Origin: Halomonas sp. | GTDB lineage: Bacteria > Pseudomonadota > Gammaproteobacteria > Pseudomonadales > Halomonadaceae | Direction: 5' to 3' | Length of the DNA stretch: 11,270 nt | NCBI GenBank assembly: GCA_007129225.1 | Contig: SKVX01000318.1 | Span: 1 to 11,270, forward strand | Shown here: in pieces, positions 1 to 8,072 of the stretch | Numbering within the stretch: the first letter of the stretch is position 1 | Layout: each line of letters begins with the position of its first letter | The notes under the pieces: model-generated | What the model saw: only the letters and a program-made list of their open reading frames with translations | Databases searched by the model: none | What the model was told of the DNA's origin: nothing | Translations under genes and position numbers: made by a program

Positions 1-341
1 ACCACCTGAAGCAGGTAGTCGAAGGCTCCGGAAATGGTGTGGCAGTTGATGACTTCCGGCATTTCGCTCACAGACGCTTCGAATTGTTCGACCAGTGAGT
101 CCTGATGTTGGCTGAGGCGTACCTGAACGAAGATGGTGAGATCCAGGCCCAGCCGCTCCTTGTCCAGTTCGGCGCGATAGCGTGTGATCAGGCTGTCCTG
201 CTCGAGTCTTCGGATACGTCTGGCGCAGGGAGATGGCGAGAGGTTGACACGCTCCGCCAGCTCCGCAGTGGTCAGGCGGGCGTCTTGCTGCAGGGCTTCC
301 AGCAGCAGGCGGTCGATGCGGTCGAGTTTCAAAGTTCGCAT
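1..341 (-). CDS. Lrp/AsnC-family transcriptional regulator, C-terminus cut by left edge
   Basis: Translating the minus strand leftward from 341 gives 113 residues with no stop before the window edge; the family usually has about 150-160 residues, so some 40 are missing. Residues 5-20 (KLDRIDRLLLEALQQD) and the helix-turn-helix at about 23-45 (LTTAELAERVNLSPSPCARR) followed by RIRRLEQ are classic for Lrp/AsnC DNA-binding domains. The ligand-sensing RAM domain starts near 67, and its conserved G-x-FDYLLQV segment sits at the edge. Two in-frame ATGs exist, at 347 and 341. A GAGG at 349-352 is only 1 base from the first but 7 bases from the second, so I chose 341. Such proteins are oligomeric regulators that respond to amino acids or similar small molecules; neither the ligand nor the targets can be told from this sequence. 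It may bind its own upstream region, where there is an AT-centred near-palindrome at 410-423. Confidence 0.9.
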   Translation of the reverse strand, partial: MRTLKLDRIDRLLLEALQQDARLTTAELAERVNLSPSPCARRIRRLEQDSLITRYRAELDKERLGLDLTIFVQVRLSQHQDSLVEQFEASVSEMPEVINCHTISGAFDYLLQV

Positions 342-409
342 GTCCATGCCTCGTCAATGTAACATTCCGTTATTTCTTGGCTGGGACGGCTAATAGTCTC
401 TTTGATTCT

Positions 410-423
410 GGGTAATATTGCCC
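410..423. promoter_or_regulatory. Possible Lrp-type operator (near-palindrome)
   Basis: The sequence GGGTAATATTGCCC is an inverted repeat with one mismatched pair around a central AATATT. It lies about 70 bases upstream of the minus-strand regulator start at 341. AT-rich centres flanked by G/C on either side are typical of Lrp/AsnC-family sites, and these regulators usually control themselves. The assignment rests on position and shape only. Confidence 0.35.
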
Positions 424-486
424 ATATTTGCCAGTGCTATTGGCGCACACTGTCGGCTTCTTTTTGATTCCTTGGGCCAAGTGTCC

Positions 487-639
487 ATGACTACGCGAAT
501 TTACTTCCTGATCGTCGTCCAACCCCTGATATCCAGCGGGACTCATCGGTTGATGGGGGATGGCGCAGCACTGGGAATGGCAATGGTGGTAGTGGGTGTT
601 GTCTGTGCCAGGGGGCTGATTCAGCGTACGCGGGATTGA
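487..639 (+). CDS. Doubtful small membrane protein ORF (50 residues)
   Basis: An ATG at 487 opens a 50-residue frame ending in TGA at 639. It has two hydrophobic stretches, about residues 5-14 (RIYFLIVVQPLI) and 27-40 (AALGMAMVVVGVVC), and a basic end (RGLIQRTRD) that would fit an inner-membrane peptide. Against it: there is no good ribosome binding site in front of the ATG, it uses codons rare in GC-rich genes (CGA, ATA, AGG), and its third-position GC is lower than in the suf genes. An upstream start at 418 in the same frame is no better supported. I do not recognise the protein and give it only as a possibility. Confidence 0.2.
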   Translation: MTTRIYFLIVVQPLISSGTHRLMGDGAALGMAMVVVGVVCARGLIQRTRD

Positions 640-777
640 TCGAGTTGGCTGGAGTCGCATGGGCCTGCCGTGTAGGCTATGCGCGTTTCTCGACAGTACG
701 CAATGCAGGGGCTTACTCGCTGGAGCCGTTGTGCTGCGTTTTCCCTGGCTCGCCTCCATTTTCATCAGGATACTGCC

Positions 778-1119
778 ATGAGTGATCTGCCTCCCTGCCC
801 GGCCTGTGCCTCGGAATTCACCTATGACGATGGCATCCAGTTGGTCTGTCCGGAATGCGGGCATGAGTGGTCGAAGTCGGCAGGCACCGATAAGGTGCCA
901 GATGAGGTCGCGGTAAGTGACGCCAATGGCAATCCCCTCGCCGATGGCGATACGGTTACCGTGATCAAGGACCTCAAGGTCAAGGGGACTTCCTCGGTGG
1001 TCAAAGTGGGCACCAAGGTGAAGAATATTCGCCTGGTGTCAGGCGATCACGACATTGACTGCAAGGTTGATGGCATCGGGCCGATGAAGCTGAAATCGGC
1101 CTTCGTCAAGAAGGCATGA
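778..1119 (+). CDS. yjdM: Zinc-ribbon protein YjdM (former PhnA-type)
   Basis: The product has 113 residues, close to the roughly 110 of E. coli YjdM. An N-terminal zinc ribbon is plain: C7-x2-C10 (CPAC) and C24-x2-C27 (CPEC) followed by GHEW. The C-terminal part, from about residue 42 (DEVAVSDANGNPLADGDTVTVIKDLKVKG), is the small beta-rich domain typical of the family, ending in MKLKSAFVKKA. The start at 778 is chosen because AGGA at 767-770 sits 7 bases before it; the frame is open further upstream, but those residues are unlike the family. The old name phnA comes from a position near phosphonate genes in E. coli. It does not show a phosphonate-degrading role, and it is not the phosphonoacetate hydrolase that shares the name. 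The cellular function is not established. It stands alone and meets the TAXI gene tail to tail, 13 bases apart. Confidence 0.93.
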   Translation: MSDLPPCPACASEFTYDDGIQLVCPECGHEWSKSAGTDKVPDEVAVSDANGNPLADGDTVTVIKDLKVKGTSSVVKVGTKVKNIRLVSGDHDIDCKVDGIGPMKLKSAFVKKA

Positions 1120-1132
1120 CCGTTGCGGCGTG

Positions 1133-2158
1133 CTACTCCGCCGAGGTTTCCTCGACTTCGTCATCCGCTTCATGATTGGCATCCTCGATCCAACCTTGCT
1201 CGCGGTAGTAGCGCAGGGCGCCTTCGTGAAGCGGGGCCGAGAGCCCCTCCTTGAGCATCCGCTCGGGCGCGAGTAACGAATAGGCCGGGTGAAAGTCGGT
1301 AAAGCGCTCGAAATTGTCGAATACGGCGGCGACCAGGGTGTAGACCTGATCCGCATCGGTGGCTTCATTGGCCACGACGGTAGCGCGGACGCCGAAGGTC
1401 TGCACTTTCGGCTGTTCGTCGTAGTAGAGTCCAGCGGGGATTTCGGCCAGGCTGTAGTAGGGCGCCTCGTCCACCAGCGCCTCGACGAAATCCCCCTCGA
1501 CGCCCACCAGGGCGGCGTTGCAGAGATCCACAGCCTGGCGAGTGCTCAGGTCCGGATGCCCCACGGTGTAGACCATGGCATCGATATTGCCATGACACAG
1601 CTCCAGCGACTGCTGATCGGCGGGCAGCTCATTGACCAGGGCAAAGTTGTCCAGTGTCCAGCCCCTGGCGGCCATCAGCTGCAGCATGGTGGCCCGCTGC
1701 CCGGAGCCGGGATTGCCGATGTTCACCGCACGCTGCTCCAGGTCGTCGAAGCCCAGAATGCCGGCCTCCCTTCGCACCACCAGGGTGAAGGGTTCGCTGT
1801 GCACCGAGAACAGGGCGCGCAGCGAATCGTCCGGGCCGACGTCGGCGAAACCTTCTCGTCCCTCCACGGCATAGTACTGCTGATCCGACTGGGCCAGCGC
1901 GATCTGGACTTCACCCTGACGTACGCTGTGTAGATTGGCTACCGAGCCTTCTGACGGGCGAGCATGGCAGGGACCCTCGATCAAGCGACAGATCGCCTGG
2001 CCGGTAATATGGTAGACCCCGGTCGAACTGGCCGTGGCGATGACGATCTGGTCCTCCCCCGCCTGGGCCGGCAGGGACAGGGCCAGGACTACCACTAGGC
2101 CGCCACCAAGGCTTGCCACCCCTGGGATCGCGTGCGTGACAGTTCCAAAAAGTTTCAT
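1133..2158 (-). CDS. TAXI-family TRAP transporter solute-binding protein
   Basis: The protein has 341 residues. The start at 2158 follows a strong ribosome binding site (GAGGGGG, ending 6 bases upstream); a TTG 15 bases earlier would bury that site, so it is rejected. Residues 1-33 form a signal peptide: MKLFG, a hydrophobic core GLVVVLALSL, and an AQA cleavage motif before GEDQ. The mature part begins IVIATASSTGVYHITGQAICRLI and continues PSEGSVANLHSVRQGEVQIALAQSD, the pattern of TAXI (TRAP-associated extracytoplasmic immunogenic) binding proteins, which capture small acids such as glutamate or dicarboxylates in the periplasm. NIGNPGSGQRATMLQLM (around 150) is another family-typical stretch. 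No membrane permease gene (DctM or fused DctQM type) is next to it here, so its partner must be elsewhere. The C-terminus (EADDEVEETSAE) is strongly acidic, as is common in halophile exported proteins. The ligand is unknown. Confidence 0.92.
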   Translation of the reverse strand: MKLFGTVTHAIPGVASLGGGLVVVLALSLPAQAGEDQIVIATASSTGVYHITGQAICRLIEGPCHARPSEGSVANLHSVRQGEVQIALAQSDQQYYAVEGREGFADVGPDDSLRALFSVHSEPFTLVVRREAGILGFDDLEQRAVNIGNPGSGQRATMLQLMAARGWTLDNFALVNELPADQQSLELCHGNIDAMVYTVGHPDLSTRQAVDLCNAALVGVEGDFVEALVDEAPYYSLAEIPAGLYYDEQPKVQTFGVRATVVANEATDADQVYTLVAAVFDNFERFTDFHPAYSLLAPERMLKEGLSAPLHEGALRYYREQGWIEDANHEADDEVEETSAE

Positions 2159-2299
2159 CGGGATCCCCCTCAAGCGGCTCGCTTCGACGTTGTTGTGCCG
2201 TTATTCAGTCTAGCAGGCGGCGGGGGATACACCTCGACAGCTCCGAACGCTGCCATCCGGTGATGGTCTCGGCGAGGAATGTCGCCGCTGATCCGCTTA

Positions 2300-2322
2300 T
2301 TAATGAGAATGACTGGCATTAA
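2300..2322. promoter_or_regulatory. Fur-like inverted repeat upstream of suf promoter
   Basis: TTAATG (2300-2305) and CATTAA (2317-2322) form a perfect 6-base dyad separated by 11 bases, and the left half continues as AATGAGAATGAC, which resembles the repeated GATAAT-type hexamers of Fur boxes. Enterobacterial suf operons are repressed by Fur when iron is plentiful, so the position fits. The match to the 19-base Fur consensus is imperfect, and the site lies about 65 bases before the -35, so another regulator is possible. Confidence 0.35.
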
Positions 2323-2385
2323 CTAGGCGATTGACGCCGATCATGCCGCTATCGTGCGTCTAGCGGCTCCTGACGGGCGGGGGGC

Positions 2386-2414
2386 TTCACATCGATTCCA
2401 TATAGGACTAAAAT
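2386..2414 (+). promoter_or_regulatory. suf operon promoter
   Basis: A -35 hexamer TTCACA (2386-2391, five of six consensus bases) and a -10 hexamer TAAAAT (2409-2414, five of six) are separated by exactly 17 bases. Transcription would start near 2421, leaving a leader of about 54 bases before the regulator gene. The -10 is enclosed in the IscR-like dyad. Confidence 0.7.
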
Positions 2415-2424
2415 GGTCCCCAAT
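2400..2424. promoter_or_regulatory. IscR type-1-like operator over the suf -10
   Basis: GGAC (2405-2408) and GTCC (2416-2419) are inverted arms around TAAAATG. Laid against the E. coli IscR type-1 consensus (ATASYYGACTRWWWYAGTCRRSTAT) starting at 2400, I count 18 of 25 positions in agreement, including the GACT core, the A/T centre and GTC. Type-1 sites are bound by the cluster-loaded regulator. Since the first gene of the operon is itself an Rrf2/IscR-like protein, autorepression when clusters are sufficient is the natural reading. Confidence 0.6.
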
Positions 2425-2474
2425 CGAACGCGGAGCTCGTACAGGGCTTGGCGGCGAATCGTGAGGAGTCAGGC

Positions 2475-2939
2475 ATGCTCAAGCTTTCTCGGCTGACCGA
2501 CTATGCCGCAGTGGTGATGGCACAGATCGCCCGTCACCCGGAGCAGCCCCACGCGGCGGCGGAACTCGCCGAAGCGGTGCAGCTGCCACACCCGACCGTG
2601 AGCAAGACATTGAAGATGCTGGTGCGGGCCGGGCTGCTGGAATCCCGCCGCGGCGCCCAGGGCGGCTATTCGCTGGCGCGGCCGGCATCGCGCATCACGG
2701 CGCGTGACATCATCACCGCCATCGAGGGGCCGGTGGCAATGACCGAGTGTAGCCATGTGGATGGCGACTGCGACCTGCTCGCCACCTGTGGTGTGTCCGA
2801 CAACTGGCAGCGGGTGTCGCTGGCGGTACGCACTCTGCTCGATAGCGTGACCCTGGCGCACCTGGCCGACTCCTCGCCGATCAAGCTGCCGGTACAGCTG
2901 CCCATACAGAGTATCAGCCTGGCCGCCGACACGGCCTGA
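2475..2939 (+). CDS. SUF system Fe-S cluster assembly regulator (Rrf2/IscR family)
   Basis: This 154-residue protein is led by GAGGAG (2463-2468), 6 bases before the ATG. The N-terminus MLKLSRLTDYAAVVMAQIA and the winged helix-turn-helix at about residues 27-69 (AAAELAEAVQLPHPTVSKTLKMLVRAGLLESRRGAQGGYSLAR) are those of Rrf2 proteins. Cysteines 92, 99 and 105 (C-x6-C-x5-C) sit where IscR holds its [2Fe-2S] cluster (C-x5-C-x5-C in E. coli), followed by GVSDNWQRV, which I associate with the SUF-linked regulator subgroup rather than true IscR. It most likely senses cluster supply and represses its own operon through the dyad over the -10. As first gene it is cotranscribed with sufB, 72 bases downstream. 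That gap has a small inverted repeat (CGAGC at 2963-2967, GCTCG at 2977-2981) but no evident second promoter. The last 20 residues are poorly conserved in kind. Confidence 0.93.
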   Translation: MLKLSRLTDYAAVVMAQIARHPEQPHAAAELAEAVQLPHPTVSKTLKMLVRAGLLESRRGAQGGYSLARPASRITARDIITAIEGPVAMTECSHVDGDCDLLATCGVSDNWQRVSLAVRTLLDSVTLAHLADSSPIKLPVQLPIQSISLAADTA

Positions 2940-3011
2940 GACACGCAAGCCAACATATTACCCGAGCGGGCTCGCTGCTCGCCGACCCAACCGCCCGGGA
3001 GGGGAACCATC

Positions 3012-4454
<1,443 letters not shown>

Positions 4455-4484
4455 AGCCGTTTTCATGTGGCCGGCGAGATGAGC

Positions 4485-4581
4485 GCCGGGGACAAGGCAA
4501 AGCGAGGGTCTTTTGCCAGGGATGGCAAAAGTAGCGCCCAGGGATGGGTTCACAGCGCCCTCGCTGAGCCTTGGCGCCGGC
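4485..4581. repeat. Structured intergenic element between sufB and sufC, probably a dispersed repeat
   Basis: Three nested pairings close the element: GCCGG (4485-4489) with CCGGC (4577-4581), CAAGGC (4493-4498) with GCCTTG (4568-4573), and AGCGAGGG (4501-4508) with CCCTCGCT (4558-4565), separated only by small internal loops. Inside are two hairpins in tandem. One has a perfect 8-base stem, TTTTGCCA and TGGCAAAA, around GGGA (4511-4530). The other has CCCA and TGGG around the same GGGA loop (4537-4548). Both share the 10-base direct repeat CCAGGGATGG (4516-4525 and 4538-4547). GGGA is a GNRA-type tetraloop. There is no T-run after either hairpin, so it is not an ordinary terminator. From memory, similar motifs recur between genes in Halomonas relatives, but that was not checked. 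It may act as an mRNA-processing or stability element that separates sufB from sufCDST. Open frames crossing it look accidental. Confidence 0.65.
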
Positions 4582-4686
4582 AAAGCTCATCCAAGGTCAA
4601 GGCGTATGGCAAGCCCATGCGACTGAACAACGAATCCATTTGTGCAAGTCGCCGAGGCGGCTCGCCAGAATCGAAAAGGTACCAAG

Positions 4687-5439
4687 ATGCTCGAAGTCAA
4701 GGATCTGCACGTCACGGTCGAAGGCAAGGAAATCCTCAAGGGCCTCAGCCTCACCGTCAATGCCGGCGAAGTTCACGCCATCATGGGCCCCAACGGGGCC
4801 GGCAAGTCGACCCTGTCGGCAGTGATCGCCGGCAAGGATGGCTATGAGGTGACCAGTGGCACCATCACCTTCGAAGGCCAGGACGTGCTCGAGATGGAGA
4901 TCGAGGAGCGGGCCCTGGCCGGCATGCTGCTCGGCTTTCAGTACCCGGTGGAGATTCCCGGGGTCAAGAACATCTATCTGCTCAAGGCGGCGCTCAACGC
5001 CCAGCGGGCGGCAAACGGGCAGGGCGACATGCCGGCGCCGGAGTTCATGAAGCTGATCAAGGCGAAGATCGCCGAGATGAAGATGGACGCCAGCTTCCTG
5101 CAGCGTGCCGTCAACGAGGGCTTCTCCGGCGGAGAGAAGAAGCGCAACGAGATCCTGCAGATGCTGGTCTTGCAGCCGAAGCTGGCCATGCTCGACGAGA
5201 TCGACTCCGGCCTCGATATCGATGCCATGCGGATCGTTGCCGATGGGGTCAACAGCCTTCGCGCCGCCGACCGCGGCATCCTGCTGGTGACCCACTACCA
5301 GCGCCTGCTCGACTACATCATTCCCGATCATGTCCATGTGCTGGTCGATGGCCGCATCGCCAAGAGCGGCGGCAAGGAGCTGGCCCATGAGCTCGAGTCT
5401 CGTGGCTATGACTGGGTGGTGGAGGAGTCCGCTGCATGA
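4687..5439 (+). CDS. sufC: Fe-S cluster assembly ATPase SufC
   Basis: This 250-residue ABC-type ATPase powers the SufBC2D scaffold; unlike transport ATPases it is cytoplasmic and soluble. Its motifs are complete: Walker A GPNGAGKST (34-42), Q-loop Gln85 (GFQYPVEIPG), signature FSGGEKKR (146-153), Walker B LAMLDEID with Asp170 and catalytic Glu171, D-loop SGLDID (174-179) and switch His203 (VTHYQRLL). NIYLLKAALNAQRA and the DYIIPDHVHVLVDGRI stretch are SufC-specific. The start at 4687 is supported by AAAGG (4675-4679), 7 bases upstream; the frame is open 45 bases further back with no reason to begin there. Its last codon overlaps the sufD start in ATGA (5436-5439), which suggests translational coupling. 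Confidence 0.98.
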   Translation: MLEVKDLHVTVEGKEILKGLSLTVNAGEVHAIMGPNGAGKSTLSAVIAGKDGYEVTSGTITFEGQDVLEMEIEERALAGMLLGFQYPVEIPGVKNIYLLKAALNAQRAANGQGDMPAPEFMKLIKAKIAEMKMDASFLQRAVNEGFSGGEKKRNEILQMLVLQPKLAMLDEIDSGLDIDAMRIVADGVNSLRAADRGILLVTHYQRLLDYIIPDHVHVLVDGRIAKSGGKELAHELESRGYDWVVEESAA

Positions 5440-6794
5440 GCGATGTTCAGACCTTTCTCGATCGCTTGGCCGAGCGCACCGAGGCACGGCGCCAGGCACA
5501 TGGGCCGGAGCCGACCTGGATCGCCGCTCGGCGCCAGGCGGGTGCCGCCCGCTTCGATGCGATGGGCTTTCCCGATCGTCGCGTCGAGGCGTGGAAGTAT
5601 ACCGATGTGCGTCCCATCGCCCGGGGCGACTTTGCCCTGACCGACAGTGGCGACTTCTCTCAGGCATCCGCTGCGGCGCTGACGCTGCCCATCGTGGCGC
5701 ACCGGCTCACCTTCGTCGATGGCGTCTTCTCCGCGGCACTCTCCGACCTTGGTGAGCTGCCGGCCGGGGTGGCGGTGCTGCCGCTCTCCCGGGCGCTGGC
5801 CGAGAATCACGAGGCCGTGGGCGGCCCGCTGGGACGCTTGACCGGCGTCGAGTTCTCGCCCTTTTCTGCGCTGAACACCGCCTTCATGGAAGAAGGTGCC
5901 GTGGTGCGCCTGGCGCCGGGCAGCGTGGTGAAAAAGCCGATCCTTCTTCAGTTTCTGTCTCGCGCCAATGCTCAGCCGGTGATGAGCCATCCGCGGGTAT
6001 TGATCGAGGCCGGGGCCCGCAGCCAGGCCACGGTAATCGAACATCACGTCGGTGAGACGGAGGCGGCCAACTTCACCAATCTGGTAGCCGAGCTGATGCT
6101 CGACCGCGGGGCGATCCTGACTCACTACAAGCTTCAGGAGGCACCGCTTTCCGACCTCCACGTGGCCAGCATTCATGTGGAGCAGGGGCGTGACAGCCGC
6201 TACACCTCGTTCAACCTGAATCTGGGCGGTGGGCTGGTGCGCAACGACCTGATCACCGAACTCAACGGTGAAGGAGCCGTGGCCAACTTCTACGGACTGT
6301 TCTACGGTCAGGGCCGCCAGCACATCGATAACCATACCCTGGCCAACCACAACGCCCCGCGCACCTTCTCCAATGAGAACTACAAGGGCATCCTGGACGA
6401 TCGGGCCCGCGGCGTGTTCAACGGCAAGGTAGTGGTCAAGCGCGACAGCCAGAAGATCGAGGGTTTCCAGAGCAACGCCAACCTGCTGCTCTCCGACCGG
6501 GCCGAGATCGATACCAAGCCCGAGCTCGAGATCTACGCCGACGACGTCAAGTGCTCTCACGGTTCCACCACCGGCCAGCTTGACGAGGAGGCCGTGTTCG
6601 CCCTGCGCACTCGTGGCATCGACGAGCAGACGGCCCGGGGCTTGCTGACCCTCGCCTTCGCCGGCGAAGTGATGGAGCTGGTGGAGTTGGCGGCCGTGGC
6701 CGAGCGTGTCGAGCTGGCGGTGGCCGGCAAGCTGCCGGAGCGCTTCAACCTTTCCGGGCTGGTGGAAGCGGCCATATTGTTGCATGACGACTAA
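5436..6794 (+). CDS. sufD: Fe-S cluster assembly protein SufD
   Basis: The protein has 452 residues; E. coli SufD has about 423, the extra length being mostly N-terminal. It is the SufB paralogue in the SufBC2D complex and contributes to iron entry and to the SufB-SufD interface. The N-terminus contains FPDRRVEAWKYTDVRPI (45-61), a stretch typical of SufD. The core beta-helix region has FYGLFYGQGRQHIDNHTLANHNAPRTFSNENYKGIL (285-320), and the C-terminal hallmark is DVKCSHGSTTGQLDEEAVFALRTRGI (370-395). His375 there corresponds by position to E. coli His360, which is needed for cluster assembly. GGAGGAG (5421-5427) lies 8 bases before the ATG, inside the end of sufC, with a 4-base gene overlap. 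Nothing is missing or broken. Confidence 0.97.
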   Translation: MSDVQTFLDRLAERTEARRQAHGPEPTWIAARRQAGAARFDAMGFPDRRVEAWKYTDVRPIARGDFALTDSGDFSQASAAALTLPIVAHRLTFVDGVFSAALSDLGELPAGVAVLPLSRALAENHEAVGGPLGRLTGVEFSPFSALNTAFMEEGAVVRLAPGSVVKKPILLQFLSRANAQPVMSHPRVLIEAGARSQATVIEHHVGETEAANFTNLVAELMLDRGAILTHYKLQEAPLSDLHVASIHVEQGRDSRYTSFNLNLGGGLVRNDLITELNGEGAVANFYGLFYGQGRQHIDNHTLANHNAPRTFSNENYKGILDDRARGVFNGKVVVKRDSQKIEGFQSNANLLLSDRAEIDTKPELEIYADDVKCSHGSTTGQLDEEAVFALRTRGIDEQTARGLLTLAFAGEVMELVELAAVAERVELAVAGKLPERFNLSGLVEAAILLHDD

Positions 6795-6810
6795 CGTCGA
6801 GGAGTCAATC

Positions 6811-8070
6811 ATGAATCACCTGGCCACCGATCGCGTGCTCGAGACCCCGGCCCTGGACGTGGCCGGGATCCGTGCGGAGTTTCCGATCCTCGAGCGGCAG
6901 GTTCATGGCCGGCCGCTGATCTACTTCGACAATGCCGCCACCAGCCAGACGCCCCTGCCGGTGATCGATACTTTCCGCGATTACTACAGCCGCTACAACG
7001 CCAATATCCACCGTGGGCTGCACACCCTGGCCGACGAGGCCACGGCGGCCTACGAGGGCACCCGCGAGACAGTACGGGCCTTTCTCAATGCGGCCGATCG
7101 GCGCGAGATCATCTTCACCCGCGGCACCACCGAGGCGATCAACCTGGTGGCCAACAGCTGGGGCAGGGCCAATCTCGCGCCGGGCGATGAGGTGCTGGTG
7201 TCGCTGCTCGAGCACCACTCCAATATCGTGCCCTGGCAGCTTCTCGCCGACCAGTTGGGGGTCGTCGTCAAGGTAATTCCGGTGGACGAGCGTGGCGTGC
7301 TGGATATTGGTGCCTACCGGGCGCTGTTCACCGAGCGCACACGGCTGGTGGCGGTGAATCATGTCTCCAACGCCTTCGGCACCATCAACCCGGTGCGGGA
7401 GATGGCAACCATCGCCCATGACCGCGGCGCTCGGATTCTCATCGACGGCGCCCAGGCGACACCGCACCAGGTGGTGGATGTGCGCGACATCGATGCCGAC
7501 TTCTACGCCTTTTCCGGCCACAAGGTCTACGGCCCCACCGGCGCCGGCGTGCTCTACGGCAAAGCCGAGCTGCTGGAGGCGATGCCGCCCTGGCAGGGCG
7601 GTGGCGAGATGATCAAGAGCGTCTCCTTCGACGTGCCCACCACCTTTGCCGACATCCCCCACAAGTTCGAGGCCGGCACCCCGGCCATCGCCGAGGTGAT
7701 CGCGCTTGGCGTGGCCCTCGACTGGGTCAGTGGCGTGGGGCTTGCCCGTATCGGTGCCTGGGAGGCCTGCCTGCTGGCACATGCCACCGCGGGGGTCTCG
7801 CGTATCGATGGGCTGCGCCTGCTCGGCACCGCCCCCGACAAGGCCGGCGTGCTCTCCTTCATCGTCGATGGCGCCCACTCCCAGGATATCGCGCTGCTGA
7901 TCGATCAGCTGGGCGTGGCGATTCGCACCGGTAATCACTGCGCCCAGCCGCTGTTGGCACGCTTCGGTGTCGATGCCACCTGCCGGGCCTCCTTTGCGGC
8001 CTACAACACGCTGGAAGAGGTCGACACTTTCGTTGACTCCCTGGAGCGGGTCATCGGGATGGTGCGCTGA
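6811..8070 (+). CDS. sufS: Cysteine desulfurase SufS
   Basis: This 419-residue PLP enzyme removes sulfur from L-cysteine, yielding alanine and an enzyme-bound persulfide for SufBC2D. The group II (SufS/CsdA) markers are clear: YFDNAATSQTP (38-48), TRGTTEAINLVANSW (103-117), EHHSNIVPWQ (134-143) with His135 stacking on PLP, IDGAQATPH (211-219), SGHKVYGPTGAGVLYG with Schiff-base Lys238, KFEAGTP (285-291), and RTGNHCAQPLL with catalytic Cys377. The corresponding E. coli residues are Lys226 and Cys364. GAGGAG (6799-6804) lies 6 bases before the ATG at 6811; an in-frame start 105 bases upstream would overlap sufD and is rejected. The gap to sufD is 16 bases. Group II desulfurases are slow without an activator (SufE or SufU), and none is encoded in the window. 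Confidence 0.97.
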   Translation: MNHLATDRVLETPALDVAGIRAEFPILERQVHGRPLIYFDNAATSQTPLPVIDTFRDYYSRYNANIHRGLHTLADEATAAYEGTRETVRAFLNAADRREIIFTRGTTEAINLVANSWGRANLAPGDEVLVSLLEHHSNIVPWQLLADQLGVVVKVIPVDERGVLDIGAYRALFTERTRLVAVNHVSNAFGTINPVREMATIAHDRGARILIDGAQATPHQVVDVRDIDADFYAFSGHKVYGPTGAGVLYGKAELLEAMPPWQGGGEMIKSVSFDVPTTFADIPHKFEAGTPAIAEVIALGVALDWVSGVGLARIGAWEACLLAHATAGVSRIDGLRLLGTAPDKAGVLSFIVDGAHSQDIALLIDQLGVAIRTGNHCAQPLLARFGVDATCRASFAAYNTLEEVDTFVDSLERVIGMVR

Positions 8071-8072
8071 GC

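Larger units (their letters stand above)
342..777. other. Intergenic region between the lrp-type gene and yjdM
   Basis: These 436 bases separate two divergently transcribed genes. The part nearest the regulator (about 360-445) is AT-richer than its surroundings and contains the near-palindrome at 410-423, plus a second short dyad, GCCA (430-433) and TGGC (441-444) with 7 bases between. A doubtful small ORF lies at 487-639. From 640 to about 765 I see no convincing promoter hexamers or structured RNA; the yjdM ribosome binding site (AGGA) is at 767-770. A long minus-strand open frame also crosses the region but looks like a chance frame. Confidence 0.6.
2159..2474. other. Divergent regulatory region between TAXI gene and suf operon
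   Basis: These 316 bases carry the control signals for two divergent genes. Read toward the TAXI gene, only its ribosome binding site is clear; a TAGACT-like -10 near 2205-2210 lacks a fitting -35, so I do not call that promoter. Read toward suf, there is a Fur-like dyad (2300-2322), a good sigma-70-type promoter (2386-2414) and an IscR-like dyad over its -10. No open reading frame of interest lies inside. Confidence 0.7.

Noticed and set aside
370..864. 164-codon minus-strand frame across the lrp-yjdM intergenic region
   Set aside because: It overlaps the start of yjdM in antisense, has no ribosome binding site or recognisable domain, and its composition is unlike the neighbours.
4511..4530. 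Perfect 8-base hairpin TTTTGCCA-GGGA-TGGCAAAA as a terminator after sufB
   Set aside because: No T-run follows in the direction of transcription, and the hairpin is nested in a larger paired structure. Full termination here would cut off sufCDST.
4467..4847. 126-codon plus-strand frame across the sufB-sufC gap
   Set aside because: It runs through the hairpin element and then into sufC in a wrong frame. The apparent protein is a translation of the repeat.
5406..6812. Long minus-strand frames opposite sufD, and likewise opposite sufS (6805-7938) and sufC (4597-5667)
   Set aside because: All lie antisense to well-recognised suf genes and show the low-complexity composition of shadow frames in GC-rich DNA.
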